Positions 1 to 10,691 are shown, counted from the first letter of the stretch. The stretch is DNA of 64,000 nt from Archivesica marissinica (GCA_014843695.1 CM026402.1:19076396-19140395); one strand, 5' to 3'. Notes: generated by a model from the sequence alone, not told the origin. Program-made: numbers and translations.

Positions 1-1049
1 ATTGTGCTCCCAACCTCATGCAACTTGTTTCTTTGAAATAACCATGTGAGTACATGTTTTATTAAAAAATAAATGACCTGTTTAAAGATTATTTGCTTAA
101 CTCTGCATGCTGGGTAAAATAAAGGCTATAAATAGTTCCAATAATTGTAGCAGACGACATTTCATAAATGTGTTTTCATATTTTTATCTGAAAACTCTGG
201 AAATATGTCATGGAATTTCCTTAGAATTGTGTCGCAACGAACACTAATGAAATTGCGTGACATCTTTGACTGTTATTTTCGCCGCTAGCAAAGAGTTAAC
301 TCAGAATTAATTGTGTAGTATTACCATACCTATAATCGCTTTCAAAGAAAGTTTGTTATTGTTTTTGTTGATGTTGATCATCGTATTTTCGTGTCACTTC
401 TCCCCGTCTCCCATCTTAGAAACCACGTAGCCGTTTTTCAAATAGCTTCACACAAATGTTCATCGTACATGTATTGAGTGGTTATGTTGCTTGCAAGATC
501 CTGGGTTGGAGGTTAGACTTTTTCGCCGATCTCAAAACTGATTGGTCGAATCTTGAGATTTACATTTGTCTGAACCAATCAGAAGCTTGGGACTGAGCAT
601 GCGATTGGAGGAAAGTTTTATAACCTCCAGCCCAGGGGCTTTATCTGCAAGGTCAAACTGGGTGCAATGTTTTGTGTCCATTTTGCAGCGTTGATAATGT
701 TTGACCCTATTTTTGAAATAATTTCACACAAATGTTCACGATATTGAGTCGATGTGTCGCTCGCAAGACCGAAGTCGGTACCTGAAAGATGAAGGTCACA
801 TTTCGCAATCAAACCAGAATTAGGTACAATAACCTGTGTTCAAACCACTTTTTGAAGCTGATTGACTGTTTTTGAAATAAGGGAGCACACTATTGTTTGC
901 AAAAATCTCTTTGCTTTAAGAGATTGCATCCCCTTGATTCATTTGAACTGCAGTTGTACTGAAAGATGAGTTCATATTTTTGTAAGAAATTGAATAATCC
1001 AGTAAATAGAGACAGAATTGTCAATGGTTCAAACTCCACTTGCACAATT
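1..1049. other. AT-rich spacer, no gene seen
   Basis: No convincing exon, RNA gene or mobile element is visible here. One faint structure is present: a stretch at 434-507 and another at 710-771 share the order TTTTT..AAATA, TTCACACAAATGTTCA, ATTGAGT and GCAAGA, which looks like an old, diverged direct duplication about 275 bp apart. Short open frames exist on both strands but carry no recognisable domain. Confidence 0.5.
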
Positions 1050-1177
1050 TTTACATTTGTTGTTTTTATTTTCACATTCTTTTATATGCGGTTGTAATGT
1101 TTGTACATGTATGAAATGTGGAACAAATAAAACAAAATGTTAAAAAAGAATGTGAAAATGAAAACAACAAATGTAAA
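1050..1177. repeat. 34-bp inverted repeat with 60-bp loop (MITE-like)
   Basis: The left arm 1050-1083 begins TTTACATTTGTTG and the right arm 1144-1177 is its reverse complement with one mismatch. The 60-bp loop is AT-rich and non-coding. Near-identical long arms around a short centre fit a foldback element or small MITE, but no clear target-site duplication is visible, so the class is unknown. Confidence 0.65.
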
Positions 1178-1826
1178 CAATTTTAAGTGCCAGTGGTAAA
1201 AATCATTCAAACGCGGACATCCTATCCACTGTGCTAATCAGACACGTATACTGTCCAGGCGGTTTATCTGTATTTTATACCCCCAAATATCCAATATGGA
1301 TGTGTTTACATGTGTGATCTATTTTTAAAACCTATATTGCCAATTTATTCATGTACGACAGTACCACACAATGAGTTGTGTCACAACGTCGCGTATATAC
1401 ATAACATCCTAAATTATGTCGCACGAGAATTTTACAGAAAACGTCTTGGGGATGATATTTTGTAAAGCCGCCGATCAAAGGCATACATCAGTGTGGGCTC
1501 TTTGTATATGTCACTGTTTAATTTCTAATTTATCATTGGAACCTACAAAATTCTTTTTTAATAATATTTATTTCAACTTTTTCCATAATGACAATACAAT
1601 TTATAAATCACAATAACATTACTGTCACATTTATAACATACATAAATCCTGATAATATCCATATACATATACACGACATTTTCAAAGTGCAAATGTATTG
1701 GGCTACACCTTCAATTTGTTCTGATGTATGTAGTACTAATATAAGTAAGTCTTTCAAGAAACGTAGTGCTACTTGCTTCTTGTACAAAATAAATACACTG
1801 ATAAGAAGATGTACGGATGGTATTAC
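1178..1826. other. AT-rich spacer, no gene seen
   Basis: Only short open frames are present (for example 1416-1616 plus strand), with no domain I recognise and no splice context. Confidence 0.45.
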
Positions 1827-1958
1827 AGTGACATCACATGTTACCAGTGACATCACATGTTACCAGTGACATCACATGTTAACAGTGACATCACTTGTTA
1901 CCAGTGACATCACATGTTACCAGTGACATCACTTGTTACCAATGACATCACTTGTTAC
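1827..1958. repeat. 19-bp tandem repeat, about 7 copies
   Basis: The unit AGTGACATCACATGTTACC repeats about seven times with sparse substitutions (CACATG/CACTTG, GTTACC/GTTAAC, AGTG/AATG). It is a local minisatellite; the overlapping open frames on both strands are by-products. Confidence 0.9.
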
Positions 1959-2319
1959 ATCATTGTTTCTTGTTCTTGTTTTATTGATAATTATGTTGTC
2001 TTTTCTGTGCAATATCTGTAAATATTGATTTTCTACAAAATGCTATTTGTTTTTATATATAACATTTTGCCGCATTGTTGCTGACCACTTGGCTCTATAG
2101 CCGACCACTGCGAAAGTTTGTACATATTAATAAGCATTGTCTTCAGTTTAGTGCTACTTGCATTTTGTTAGACATGAAATGGAATTCATGTGGAATATCT
2201 ACTACCATTGGAATGTTGTTGTGTTTCTTGTTGGCGTGTTGCTTTGGTCAGTCAGTCAGTCAGTCAGTCGTGCATGAAGTATGTGGATGGCTTCATATAA
2301 TATAACAACAATAAGATGC
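1959..2319. other. Spacer with a short GTCA microsatellite
   Basis: No gene is seen. A (GTCA)n tract of roughly five units lies at about 2247-2269. The open frame 2075-2305 crosses it and has no recognised domain. Confidence 0.5.
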
Positions 2320-2600
2320 TAGGATGCCTTGGCTGAGTGGATACAGTCGTTTCAAATAACTTGCCCCGTAGGTTCAAATCTCTCACTGGGGGTGTCGTTT
2401 TCTTTCATGTGAGGCAGCTATCCAGCGGCTTGCGGAAGGTCCATGGGTTCCCATCTGTGCCAGAATTATTGCTTGTATGAGAACCTGGGTTCTTCCTCCA
2501 CCAATAATAGCTGGAGTGTGTCATATGACCTAAGCTGTTGGTGTGACTGTGATCTTCACTGTTATCTGACCTAGAATGAACCCTGTGCTATTGAGATTAG
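2320..2600 (+). mobile_element. tRNA-derived SINE, tRNA-Leu/Ser-like head
   Basis: The head has an A-box-like TGGCTGAGTGG at about 2329-2340 and a B-box-like GGTTCAAATCT at about 2370-2382, the spacing of an RNA polymerase III promoter. A body of about 200 bp follows, including a CTTCCTCCACCA segment. The tRNA-like part does not fold into a full cloverleaf by eye, so I read it as a SINE and not a tRNA gene. The 3' end is approximate. Confidence 0.6.
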
Positions 2601-3395
2601 TGCCTTCGACATCGCTAAAATAATTCACTTGTCACTAAAAAAATCACTTGTTTATAAGTTTGAATTTCGTTACTAAATAATTCTTTAATTGGTTTAGTAT
2701 TTTGTGTTTGTTTTATTATTTACGTTCTTTTGGGTGAATTATTTTTACCAATTACAAAATGTACACAAATTTCATCTCGAATATAGACATGTTAAATGTC
2801 AGCCATGTAGCTGGATTTTAAGGTAGTTTGGGCAAAGGGGGTTCATTCCCCCAGCTGGGGGAGGGGATTCTTCATTTGAGGGATACCACATTATTTACCG
2901 AAACCATTTAATAAAAAGCCGGTCCAAAATTAGAATGTAAACACTGTCAATAGTACGTCCACAGATAACTAGAGGAACAAAGAATTTAGTTTGACTAGTT
3001 GCGTCTAGACGTCTTTGTATAAGATGTTCATTTCTTCAACCATTAAATGTCATTTACTTATATTAGTATATCAGGCCGGAATCGGAAATTATGCACTCGG
3101 ATATTTTTCAGAAGAAAATGTATAAATTTAGTCGACTAAAATTGCACATTGTCCACAGCTTTTACCATTACTGTATATTTTTAAGAGATTATTAGTTTAT
3201 TATTAATAAAGGTATGCCGTTTCAATTTCTATATCAAATAGTGTAATAAAAATTGAATCTGTTGCCATGGGAACAATGTTTCTAAGCCCATCACTTTATT
3301 AGAAAATATTACGGCATGATATTTGTTCAAATCATGAAATAAACTAAAGTTGTGCACTATAAATGTGAATGATGATGTGAGCAATAGGAATGTCT
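2601..3395. other. AT-rich spacer, no gene seen
   Basis: No gene, RNA or clear repeat is visible up to the assembly gap. Confidence 0.45.
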
Positions 3396-4395
3396 NNNNN
3401 NNNNNNNNNNNNNNNNNNNNNNNNNNNNNNNNNNNNNNNNNNNNNNNNNNNNNNNNNNNNNNNNNNNNNNNNNNNNNNNNNNNNNNNNNNNNNNNNNNNN
3501 NNNNNNNNNNNNNNNNNNNNNNNNNNNNNNNNNNNNNNNNNNNNNNNNNNNNNNNNNNNNNNNNNNNNNNNNNNNNNNNNNNNNNNNNNNNNNNNNNNNN
3601 NNNNNNNNNNNNNNNNNNNNNNNNNNNNNNNNNNNNNNNNNNNNNNNNNNNNNNNNNNNNNNNNNNNNNNNNNNNNNNNNNNNNNNNNNNNNNNNNNNNN
3701 NNNNNNNNNNNNNNNNNNNNNNNNNNNNNNNNNNNNNNNNNNNNNNNNNNNNNNNNNNNNNNNNNNNNNNNNNNNNNNNNNNNNNNNNNNNNNNNNNNNN
3801 NNNNNNNNNNNNNNNNNNNNNNNNNNNNNNNNNNNNNNNNNNNNNNNNNNNNNNNNNNNNNNNNNNNNNNNNNNNNNNNNNNNNNNNNNNNNNNNNNNNN
3901 NNNNNNNNNNNNNNNNNNNNNNNNNNNNNNNNNNNNNNNNNNNNNNNNNNNNNNNNNNNNNNNNNNNNNNNNNNNNNNNNNNNNNNNNNNNNNNNNNNNN
4001 NNNNNNNNNNNNNNNNNNNNNNNNNNNNNNNNNNNNNNNNNNNNNNNNNNNNNNNNNNNNNNNNNNNNNNNNNNNNNNNNNNNNNNNNNNNNNNNNNNNN
4101 NNNNNNNNNNNNNNNNNNNNNNNNNNNNNNNNNNNNNNNNNNNNNNNNNNNNNNNNNNNNNNNNNNNNNNNNNNNNNNNNNNNNNNNNNNNNNNNNNNNN
4201 NNNNNNNNNNNNNNNNNNNNNNNNNNNNNNNNNNNNNNNNNNNNNNNNNNNNNNNNNNNNNNNNNNNNNNNNNNNNNNNNNNNNNNNNNNNNNNNNNNNN
4301 NNNNNNNNNNNNNNNNNNNNNNNNNNNNNNNNNNNNNNNNNNNNNNNNNNNNNNNNNNNNNNNNNNNNNNNNNNNNNNNNNNNNNNNNNNNNNNN
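3396..4395. other. Assembly gap, exactly 1,000 N
   Basis: This run of N is exactly 1,000 long, as are the other two in the window, so it is a placeholder of unknown true size. A 57-bp tandem array begins at its right edge, so the missing sequence probably contains more of that array. Confidence 0.97.
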
Positions 4396-4798
4396 GTGTG
4401 ACCATCTACCTTGTAATGCAGTATTTGAGGTTACTGGGGGCCATGCTACAGGGTGTGACCATCTACCTTGTAATGCAGTATTTGAGGTTACTGGGGGCCA
4501 TGAGACAGTATGTGACCATCTACCTTGTAATACAGTATTTGAGGTTAATGGGGTCATGAGACAGTGTGTGACCATCTACCTTGTAATGCAGTATTTGAGG
4601 TTACTGGGGTCCATATGGCAGGGTGTGACTATCTACCTTGTAATACAGTATTTGAGGTTACTGGGACCCATGTGACAGGGTGTGACCATCTACCTTGTAA
4701 TACAGTATTTGAGGTTACTGGGGGACCATGTGACAGGGTGTGACAATCTACCTTGTAATGCAGTATTTGGGGTTACTGGGGGCCCATGTTACAGGGTG
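4396..4798. repeat. 57-bp tandem repeat, about 7 copies
   Basis: The unit, 57 to 58 bp long, contains GTGTGACCATCTACCTTGTA, CAGTATTTGAGGTTACTGGG and CCATG..ACAGG. About seven copies are seen with point changes. The array abuts the gap and so is truncated on its left side. Confidence 0.92.
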
Positions 4799-5105
4799 TA
4801 ACTCTCTGCACTAAGACAAGCGTTCTCGGCTATACGTTGTAACGCAGAGAACCGGTTATACTGTATTTTCACAAAAGCAGCTTAGTTTATGGGAATATTT
4901 TCCACATAAAAATGTTTACATTTTTATCGTAATATTTTTTTTTATCGAAAAATGAAAATATAAATAAAAAATTACAATATCTAATCATCCGCTCCTTACA
5001 ATATCTCGGTGTGCAGCACATTCTAAGTATGCGCACTATGGGGCTTTAAGCATCACCTGTCATACTTGAAAGAAAATAGGGTTATGTGCCTGCAATCAGT
5101 AGTAC
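4799..5105. other. Spacer, possibly minus-strand intron
   Basis: No repeat or gene is recognised. If the minus-strand exon at 5106-5163 is real, this stretch is the start of its first intron. Confidence 0.4.
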
Positions 5106-5163
5106 CTGCATTAGCATCCTTCTTCCCAAATAGTCTACGGACAGCTGTCACAAACCTATCCAT
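5106..5163 (-). CDS. Possible first coding exon, unknown gene
   Basis: On the minus strand an ATG at 5163-5161 opens MDRFVTAVRRLFGKKDANA, then one base, then a splice-donor-like GTACT (G|GTACT, GT at 5105-5104). An in-frame TAA lies two codons upstream of the ATG, so this methionine would be the true start. The exon would end in phase 1 after 58 nt. If unspliced, the frame stops after about 36 codons. The peptide looks coding (basic amphipathic start, RLFGKK) but I cannot assign it to a family. Upstream (5164-6000) is unique sequence that could hold the 5' UTR and promoter. No second exon is seen; it may lie in or beyond the 3396-4395 gap. It could be a chance open frame. Confidence 0.35.
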
Positions 5164-6041
5164 GCTTTAAATCCACAATAGTTTCATCCAAATCAAACCA
5201 TACATAAACTATGCTCGAATGATTTTTATAACACTTAATTACTGAACCACTAATATTGTGTTTCACTAGTTCAAATAGATGTGCTCAATGTATTCTTACA
5301 CTTGATAAATATATATCCTTTTCAATGTATTAATGTTTCGTTTTATACATATACAGATGTGCCCCCAGGCGTGCACGTTTGCTTATATAATTCAGCTGAT
5401 ATGTATTGATCCATCCACTTGATCTACCTTTACATTGACTGTATTTAGCGGGTAAATCACGTTATATCATCGAAATATGACTACGATCGCATAGCATTCT
5501 ATTTATGTTCAGTTTACGATGTCGTGACGTGAGATAAATATTTTCGTAACTAAGCAACGAATGTCCTCGCCAGGAAGCCAAACATATCGACTGGTTGTTA
5601 TAGCGCGATTGTACTAACCAACTTGTTTCCAAAACTCAATTTATCAATTTACTCAAGTATCGATACACGAATGGCGTACACTTGTCCTGTGGACTATTTC
5701 GAACGATACACCCAGATAGTGTTATGTAGTCCATATATATGACTTCAAATTGGCGGGTTTTAAATAACACCGATTAAACGCGATTGACGAAACTTCCTTA
5801 TAGAAGAAACCATGCGATAAATAATTACCAGCTAGTTATAGTTGTATATATACAAGCCCGGGTACATTGAAGTGTTATCCCACATATACCAACTTCCTTG
5901 TTTGCAACGTTCGGTGTAAACTGTCGACTACTTCAGGAGTTAAGAAGGACATAGAAATAATGAATATATAGACGATATTTGTGTTTATTTGTGTAAGATT
6001 GGAATTGATTTCATCGAGTGATCACCGGCGAAATTTGTATT
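5164..6041. other. Unique spacer upstream of the possible minus-strand exon
   Basis: No gene is recognised. A CRE-like GTGACGTGAG lies near 5524-5533. The stretch would be 5' UTR and promoter if the 5106-5163 exon is genuine; nothing else supports that. Confidence 0.35.
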
Positions 6042-6141
6042 TGGATGTATTGATAGTCGCTCTCGATCTCTCTAGCTCTCTCTCTCTCTATCTCTCTCTA
6101 TCTCTATATCTCTATCTCTACACAAGTGGAAGTCTTGATAG

Positions 6142-6172
<31 letters not shown>

Positions 6173-6503
6173 ATATCTCTCTATCTCTGCACAAGTGGAA
6201 GTCTTGATAGTCTCTCTCTCTCTATCTCTCTATCTCTCTCTCTATCTATATCTCTCTATCTCTGCACAAGTGGAAGTCTTGATAGTCTCTCTATCTCCCT
6301 ATCTCTACACAAGTGGAAATCTTGATAGTCTCTCTCTCTCTATCTATATCTCTCTATCTCTACACAAGTGGAAGTCTTGATAGTCTCTCTCTCTCTCTCT
6401 ATCTCTCTCTCGTGGCGATGGATTTCATCAGGAATGAGGTCTCGAGAGTGATTAATATAAATTGAAAGAACTTGTTTCGCAATTGAGCTAAAATAAATGT
6501 GTA
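6042..6503 (+). mobile_element. SINE converted to a TCTC-rich minisatellite
   Basis: Five units begin with ACAAGTGGAAGTCTTGATAG (6122, 6191, 6266, 6309 with one change, 6364), each followed by 20 to 50 bp of TCTC/TATC repeats. The unit start matches the 5' end of the SINE at 57304-57560 (AAGTGGAAGTCGTGATAG). The last unit runs straight into that SINE's 3' half: CTCGTGGCGATGG, AGGAATGAGGTCTCGAGAG and the tail AACTTGTTTCGCAATTGAGC. The tRNA B-box region is missing. The intact copy has a short natural TCTCTCTCCCTC tract just before CGTGGCGATGG, the likely seed of the expansion. Long open frames across the array (for example 5981-6325) are repeat by-products. Confidence 0.8.
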
Positions 6504-6970
6504 TAAACTAATTACCTCGGTGATAATGAGATGATAAAACATCCTATGTTATATTAATAAGCATAAATTTCCTTCTTTATTTCAAATGACTTTTGGATAG
6601 TATGTATTTTATCAACCTCTAATAAATTGCTACTGCCCCTGCCGGAGCTACAATAGCATTGCAAGACACAATGCACAGCCACAAAATAATGTTAGTCTGG
6701 CCTACACATTCAACATTGGCTAGCTACGCCCCTGCTCGGTAGATGCTTATAGCAAATATACAGGACATGTTAACAAATCTGCCGGGGTCACGAGTCACGA
6801 TCGCATTCAACATTATCCATCATAAATACCATGTCACTGTTGAATCACATCTAACTATCTAGAACAGTCACGACGTCGTGACAATGTATGATGACTCAAT
6901 TGTCAAACAAAACAACGGTGTGGAAATTAAGGGATACTACTAATATATATATATACCATATAGATTACAC
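6504..6970. other. Spacer with a 16-bp perfect palindrome
   Basis: No gene is seen. GTCACGACGTCGTGAC at 6867-6882 is a perfect palindrome with three CpG dinucleotides, which may be chance. Confidence 0.45.
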
Positions 6971-7530
6971 TATGGGGGCTCCCTTGTTCGGACCTCCACA
7001 CCGTGCACGTCGGGACCAAGGCACAGCTCACAGCAGGAAATTGGATCACCGTTCCGAAGTGACCAATCCACGCCGCTGACGCATACAGACGAGGACCCGC
7101 ATCGACTCTTCGGAGTGTCAACACTTACCTATATCAGCGACAGCTAGTACTGGGGCGCTGAAGAGGCGACGATTGACTGGGTAGGAGAAGACGGCAGTCG
7201 TTTCGCGTGGATGGCGCACCCGTCGCCTCGATCTCTTTTATCTGTCTCCAATGACGGGCGAGCGGTTGGAGACGGAGGGATGCGACCTCGACCCCGGATG
7301 CCTCAACGGGGTGGACAACGACGGAACAATCGAACCATTTTGCTGCTGTGAGCCGACTAATCGTGGAGTATGTGGCCGTAAAAAGCACCGAAAAAACTTA
7401 AGATACCACCGAGAAAATAACCACCTTGGACATGATGGCGGAGAGAGACTACCAGTACCACAATCTTCTAGAACATAATCATCTTGAACTTAAGCAACAT
7501 GGACTCAACCAACAAGGAATAATTATCGAG
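6971..7530 (+). other. GC-rich island with short open frames, possible transposon gag-like relic
   Basis: This segment is clearly richer in GC and CpG than its neighbours. Three plus-strand stretches look coding-like but are broken: a frame to the TAG at 7145-7147; the same frame resuming at 7148-7351 (67 codons, acidic and aromatic start YWGAEE, then a basic stretch rich in R, P, G and Q); and a separate frame from about 7404 to a TAA near 7532 encoding a hydrophilic tail (MMAERDYQYHNLLEHNHLEL). I recognise no domain. The composition shift and the adjacent LINE remains suggest a decayed retroelement ORF1, but a host gene fragment is equally possible. Confidence 0.35.
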
Positions 7531-7639
7531 TAAATTCAATAAAGCTCTAACATATTTGATCACACAGGCTAGAAAAGCAATGCATCTTTTATATTAAGGC
7601 ATTTTTAATCTCAACCTCAGTTAAGTACTCAATGACAAT

Positions 7640-8394
7640 AGTGCACTTCCTATGCTTGCTTGTTCCTGTGATGTATGGGGAATAGAAAATACTAGAGATG
7701 TAGAAAAAGTAAACATCTAATTATTACAAAAAATTACATACTCACAAAAAGCACACCATATGCTATATGGAAAATTACATATATTCCAGCTTGATCTTAT
7801 CATTTAAACTACAATTGTTAAGTATTGTAATAAATTAATAACAGGAGATCCCCGAAAGAATCCAATATAAAATATTATTATATATGATTTACTATTTAGC
7901 ATTATAAATTTTACATTTGGTAAATAAATATGTTACTCAACCTGTAACACTGACATATTCCATAACCAAAATACTATTACTTCAAATAACATTAATGTTC
8001 TTATAAAACACACTGTTGTTCATCAGTTCCTATGTCAATGTATAAGCAATATGCAGTAGTGTAATCAAGTTAACGATAAATATTTAATCCAAGAGCATCT
8101 AATAATATTAACAAAACATATTTACTTACCAATTATTAAGCTTAGAACAACAAACCATACTTCCCAATGGTACAATATTCCGCATTAAGAATATGTAGCA
8201 ACTCTCACGTGACTTGCGTAATGAATTTGATTACCTCCTTATTTGCAAATGGATTTGAGAAAACCGTAAACAGTTCATTCCGGAATACTTCCACATATTG
8301 TTTAGTATAGTATTTAAGTTTTATATTATATTTATTGTATATGTTTTATGCTCACTGTTGGATATAAATTGTAAAGATATTTATTCCGTAATTT
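7640..8394 (+). pseudogene. Decayed LINE: C-terminal part of a reverse transcriptase ORF
   Basis: The plus-strand frame from about 7646 reads LPMLACSCDVWG..N...VEKVNI, then after a stop KAHHMLYGKL, then near 7815-7860 a CNKLITGDPRK-like segment, and near 8230-8290 FDYLLICKWI followed by FIPEYF. This order matches what I recall of the C-terminal half of invertebrate non-LTR polyproteins (LLYG.EVWG, VEKV, KLI.G, then a Cys/His segment ending F..CP...R..FIP.Y). Many stops interrupt it and it is very AT-rich, so it is an old, dead copy. The identification rests on motif order recalled by eye. Confidence 0.5.
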
Positions 8395-8850
8395 TTATCT
8401 GTATGGTCTTCTATACATACATTACCATTATTATTCCGCTACTGGTGTGTCAGACTTATTTACCTCCACGTTATCTGTATGATCTTCTATACATACATTA
8501 CCATTATTATTCCGCTACTGGTGTGTCAGACTTATTTACCCCCACGTTATCTGTATGGTCTTCTATACATACATTACCATTATTATTCCGTTACTGGTGT
8601 GTCAGACTTATTTACCCCCACTTTATCTGTATGGTCTTCTATACATACATTACCATTATTATTCCGCTACTGGTGTGTCAGACTTATTTACCCCCACATT
8701 ATCTGTATGGTCTTCTATACATACATTACCATTATTATTCCGCTACTGGTGTGTCAGACTTATTTACCCCCACGTTATCTGTATGGTCTTCTATGCATAC
8801 ATTACCATTATTATTCCGCTACTGGTGTGTCAGACTTATTTACCCCCACG
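8395..8850. repeat. 76-bp tandem repeat, exactly 6 copies
   Basis: The unit starts TTATCTGTATGGTCTTCTAT and ends TTATTTACCCCCACG. 456 bp is six times 76 with no indels and only a few substitutions, so the array is young. Because 76 is not a multiple of three, a single translation cycles through three peptides (CMVFYTYITIII, LYIHYHYYSATG, SVWSSIHTLPLL); all three frames lack stops, which makes long but meaningless ORFs that run into the downstream reverse transcriptase. Confidence 0.95.
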
Positions 8851-9840
8851 TTACTAGCAGGATAGTATATAAGTCCAATACAAACCTTTCTGAATCTTGC
8901 AGATTTGCAACTACAAGATCAATGTTTCATCATTTCTTTTATAACTGTGTGACACTTCTGTATAACGACATTAGTGATGCGCTAGATGATGGTAAGGAAG
9001 TTCGTGCTGTATTTTGTGACATATCCAAGGCCTTTGATAGAGTTTGGCACCGGGGACTACTTCATAAACTTTCTTCTATCGGCATTCAAGGTCCCGTACT
9101 TGGCTGGTTCTCCTCATATCTTTCAAATAGAAAGCAACGTGTTGTCTTGTCAAATTCTACATCCGATATTTCATCCATAGATGCAGGTGTTCCCCAAGGA
9201 TCCATCCTCGGTCCATTGCTCTTTCTAATATACATCAATGACATTGTAAACGATATTCGTGCAAATATTCGACTATTTGCAGACGATACTAGTCTTTATA
9301 TTGTTGTAGAAGACGTTGTTGATTCCGCAAATATTCTCAACCATGATCTTTCCCGGATCATCAACTGGTCGAAAGCTTGGCTTGTTTCCTTTAATCCTTC
9401 CAAGACTGAATCCGTGATCTTCTCTCGTAAGCTCAGGAAACCTATTCATCCCCAGTTATATATTGATGGTAATCCTATCCCACAAGTCAGTACTCACAAA
9501 CATCTTGGACTCACCTTTTCCGAGGATGCCAAATGGATATAGCACATACAGGCTTTCATTAACAATGCATGGCAACGCATTGGCATCTTAAGAAGTCTAA
9601 AATTTCTCTTATCTCGTTGTAGCCTAGAAAAAATGTATATATCATTCATTAGGCCCCTCTTGGAGTACGCTGATGTTGTCTGGGAAAACAATGTGTTGAA
9701 CCTCCGTATAAACACAACAAATGGAGTTGAAAGGCAGCATCGTGTCTTGAAAGAGAACTTTTTCAAAATATTTGGCTTTGGCGGAAGTCTAGATAACCTT
9801 CTGAGTGTTTTTGTTGACACATTTGTTCCTGCAATGGAAA
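8851..9840 (+). pseudogene. LINE (non-LTR) reverse transcriptase, 5'-truncated, one in-frame stop
   Basis: The ORF entering from the 76-bp array encodes the palm of a non-LTR reverse transcriptase: FCDISKAFDRVW (9012-9047), W..SYLSNRKQRVVL, GVPQGSILGPLL (from 9186), the catalytic FADD (9276-9287), then thumb residues with WSKAWLVSFNPSKTE. A TAG at 9540-9542 stops it, but the same frame continues as a typical C-terminal extension (YISFIRPLLEYADVVW, near 9630-9680) before losing resemblance. The endonuclease and N-terminal RT motifs are absent, replaced upstream by the 76-bp array. The FCDISKAFDRVW/FADD set fits the jockey/CR1-like groups; I cannot place it further. The element would copy RNA by target-primed reverse transcription, but this copy is not autonomous. 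An intact-looking core with one stop suggests fairly recent decay. Confidence 0.85.
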
Positions 9841-10050
9841 CCAGGTATTGCTTCTTATATCAATTATTCACTGTATCATTACATATCTTTGGCATTCAAT
9901 GTTATAGTGATGGGATTAGACAACTAATGCCATTTTCCTACTATTTTTATCTTTATGTGTATGACACAAATACTATCGATTTGCAATAAAATAGGATTCA
10001 ACTAAAAAAATGACAACAATTGTTTTCCATAGACTAGTTATTTGTATGTC

Positions 10051-10286
10051 TGATTAGTGCAGTGGTTAGCACGCTCGCTTCTCACCAATGCAACCAGGGG
10101 TCAATCCTCGGACCAACTAGTATGTGAGATGGTACGGTGGTCACAATATCGGACAGGTGGGTTTCTCAGCGTATTCCGGTTTCCTCCCACACGAAGGACC
10201 ACATATACGCTTTCATCCGCGCCAACGATACTGATTAATATAAGTTTTTTTAAACTTGTTTCGCAATCGTTGTAACATAAATAAAG
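10051..10286 (+). mobile_element. tRNA-derived SINE with shared 3' tail
   Basis: The head has an A-box-like TTAGTGCAGTGGTTAGC at 10054-10070 and a weak B-box (GGGGTCAATCCTCGG) at 10096-10110. The body has CCGGTTTCCTCCCAC, a segment I recall as recurrent in animal SINEs. The last 55 bp (GATTAATATAAG, AACTTGTTTCGCAATCG, AACATAAATAAAG) match the tail of the different SINE at 57304-57560, so both families probably borrow the same LINE machinery. Confidence 0.7.
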
Positions 10287-10358
10287 TTTAAATTATAAAA
10301 AATGCTATTTCAATAAGCGAAACTACCAGACATATTCAATGTCGTAGTAATACTATTT

Positions 10359-10691
10359 CTATGGATATTGGTGGGAACATGCCATACCTGCAATGGTATG
10401 TAGTTTCCTTTCACTTGTATTGCCTACACATGGGATATATGCTGCATAAACCATGCATATGTGATCAAACTTGGAAATCCTATCTGGTGGTTGAGATCAT
10501 TAATTATAAGAAATCAGTAAATATTCATGAACTTTTCTATGGATATTGGTGGAAACATGCCATACCTGCAATGGTATGTAGTTTCCTTTCACTTGTATTG
10601 CCTACACATGGGATATATGCTGCATAAACCATGCATATGTGATAAAACTGGAAATCCTATCTGGTGGTTGAGATCATCAATTATAAGAAAT
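10359..10691. repeat. 178-bp direct duplication, second copy partial
   Basis: 10359-10536 and 10537-10691 are near-identical, starting TCTATGGATATTGGTGG and including GCCATACCTGCAATGG and CATAAACCATGCATATGTGAT. The second copy has lost one base near ACTGGAAATCC and departs from the first after ATTATAAGAAAT. The duplicated piece includes the first half of the PHD-like exon described next. Confidence 0.9.

Noticed and set aside
1..46. End of an exon before GTGAGT near position 46
   Set aside because: One frame is open from the window start to a donor-like GTGAGT, but it is only about 15 codons, cannot be extended and matches nothing I recognise.
3229..4675. ORFs of 350 to 450 codons across the first gap, and similar ones across the other two gaps
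   Set aside because: They consist mostly of N translated as X; the real parts are tandem repeat or spacer.
5981..6380. Serine/leucine/tyrosine-repeat ORFs
   Set aside because: They translate the TCTC/TATC-rich minisatellite inside the SINE.
6867..6882. Palindrome GTCACGACGTCGTGAC as a regulatory site
   Set aside because: It is a perfect palindrome but stands alone, with no nearby gene start; it may be chance.
7134..7478. Overlapping ORFs 7134-7388 (minus) and 7251-7478 (plus) as genes
   Set aside because: They reflect the GC-rich composition of the island; their peptides look random, and the most coding-like frame is a different, interrupted one (7148-7351).
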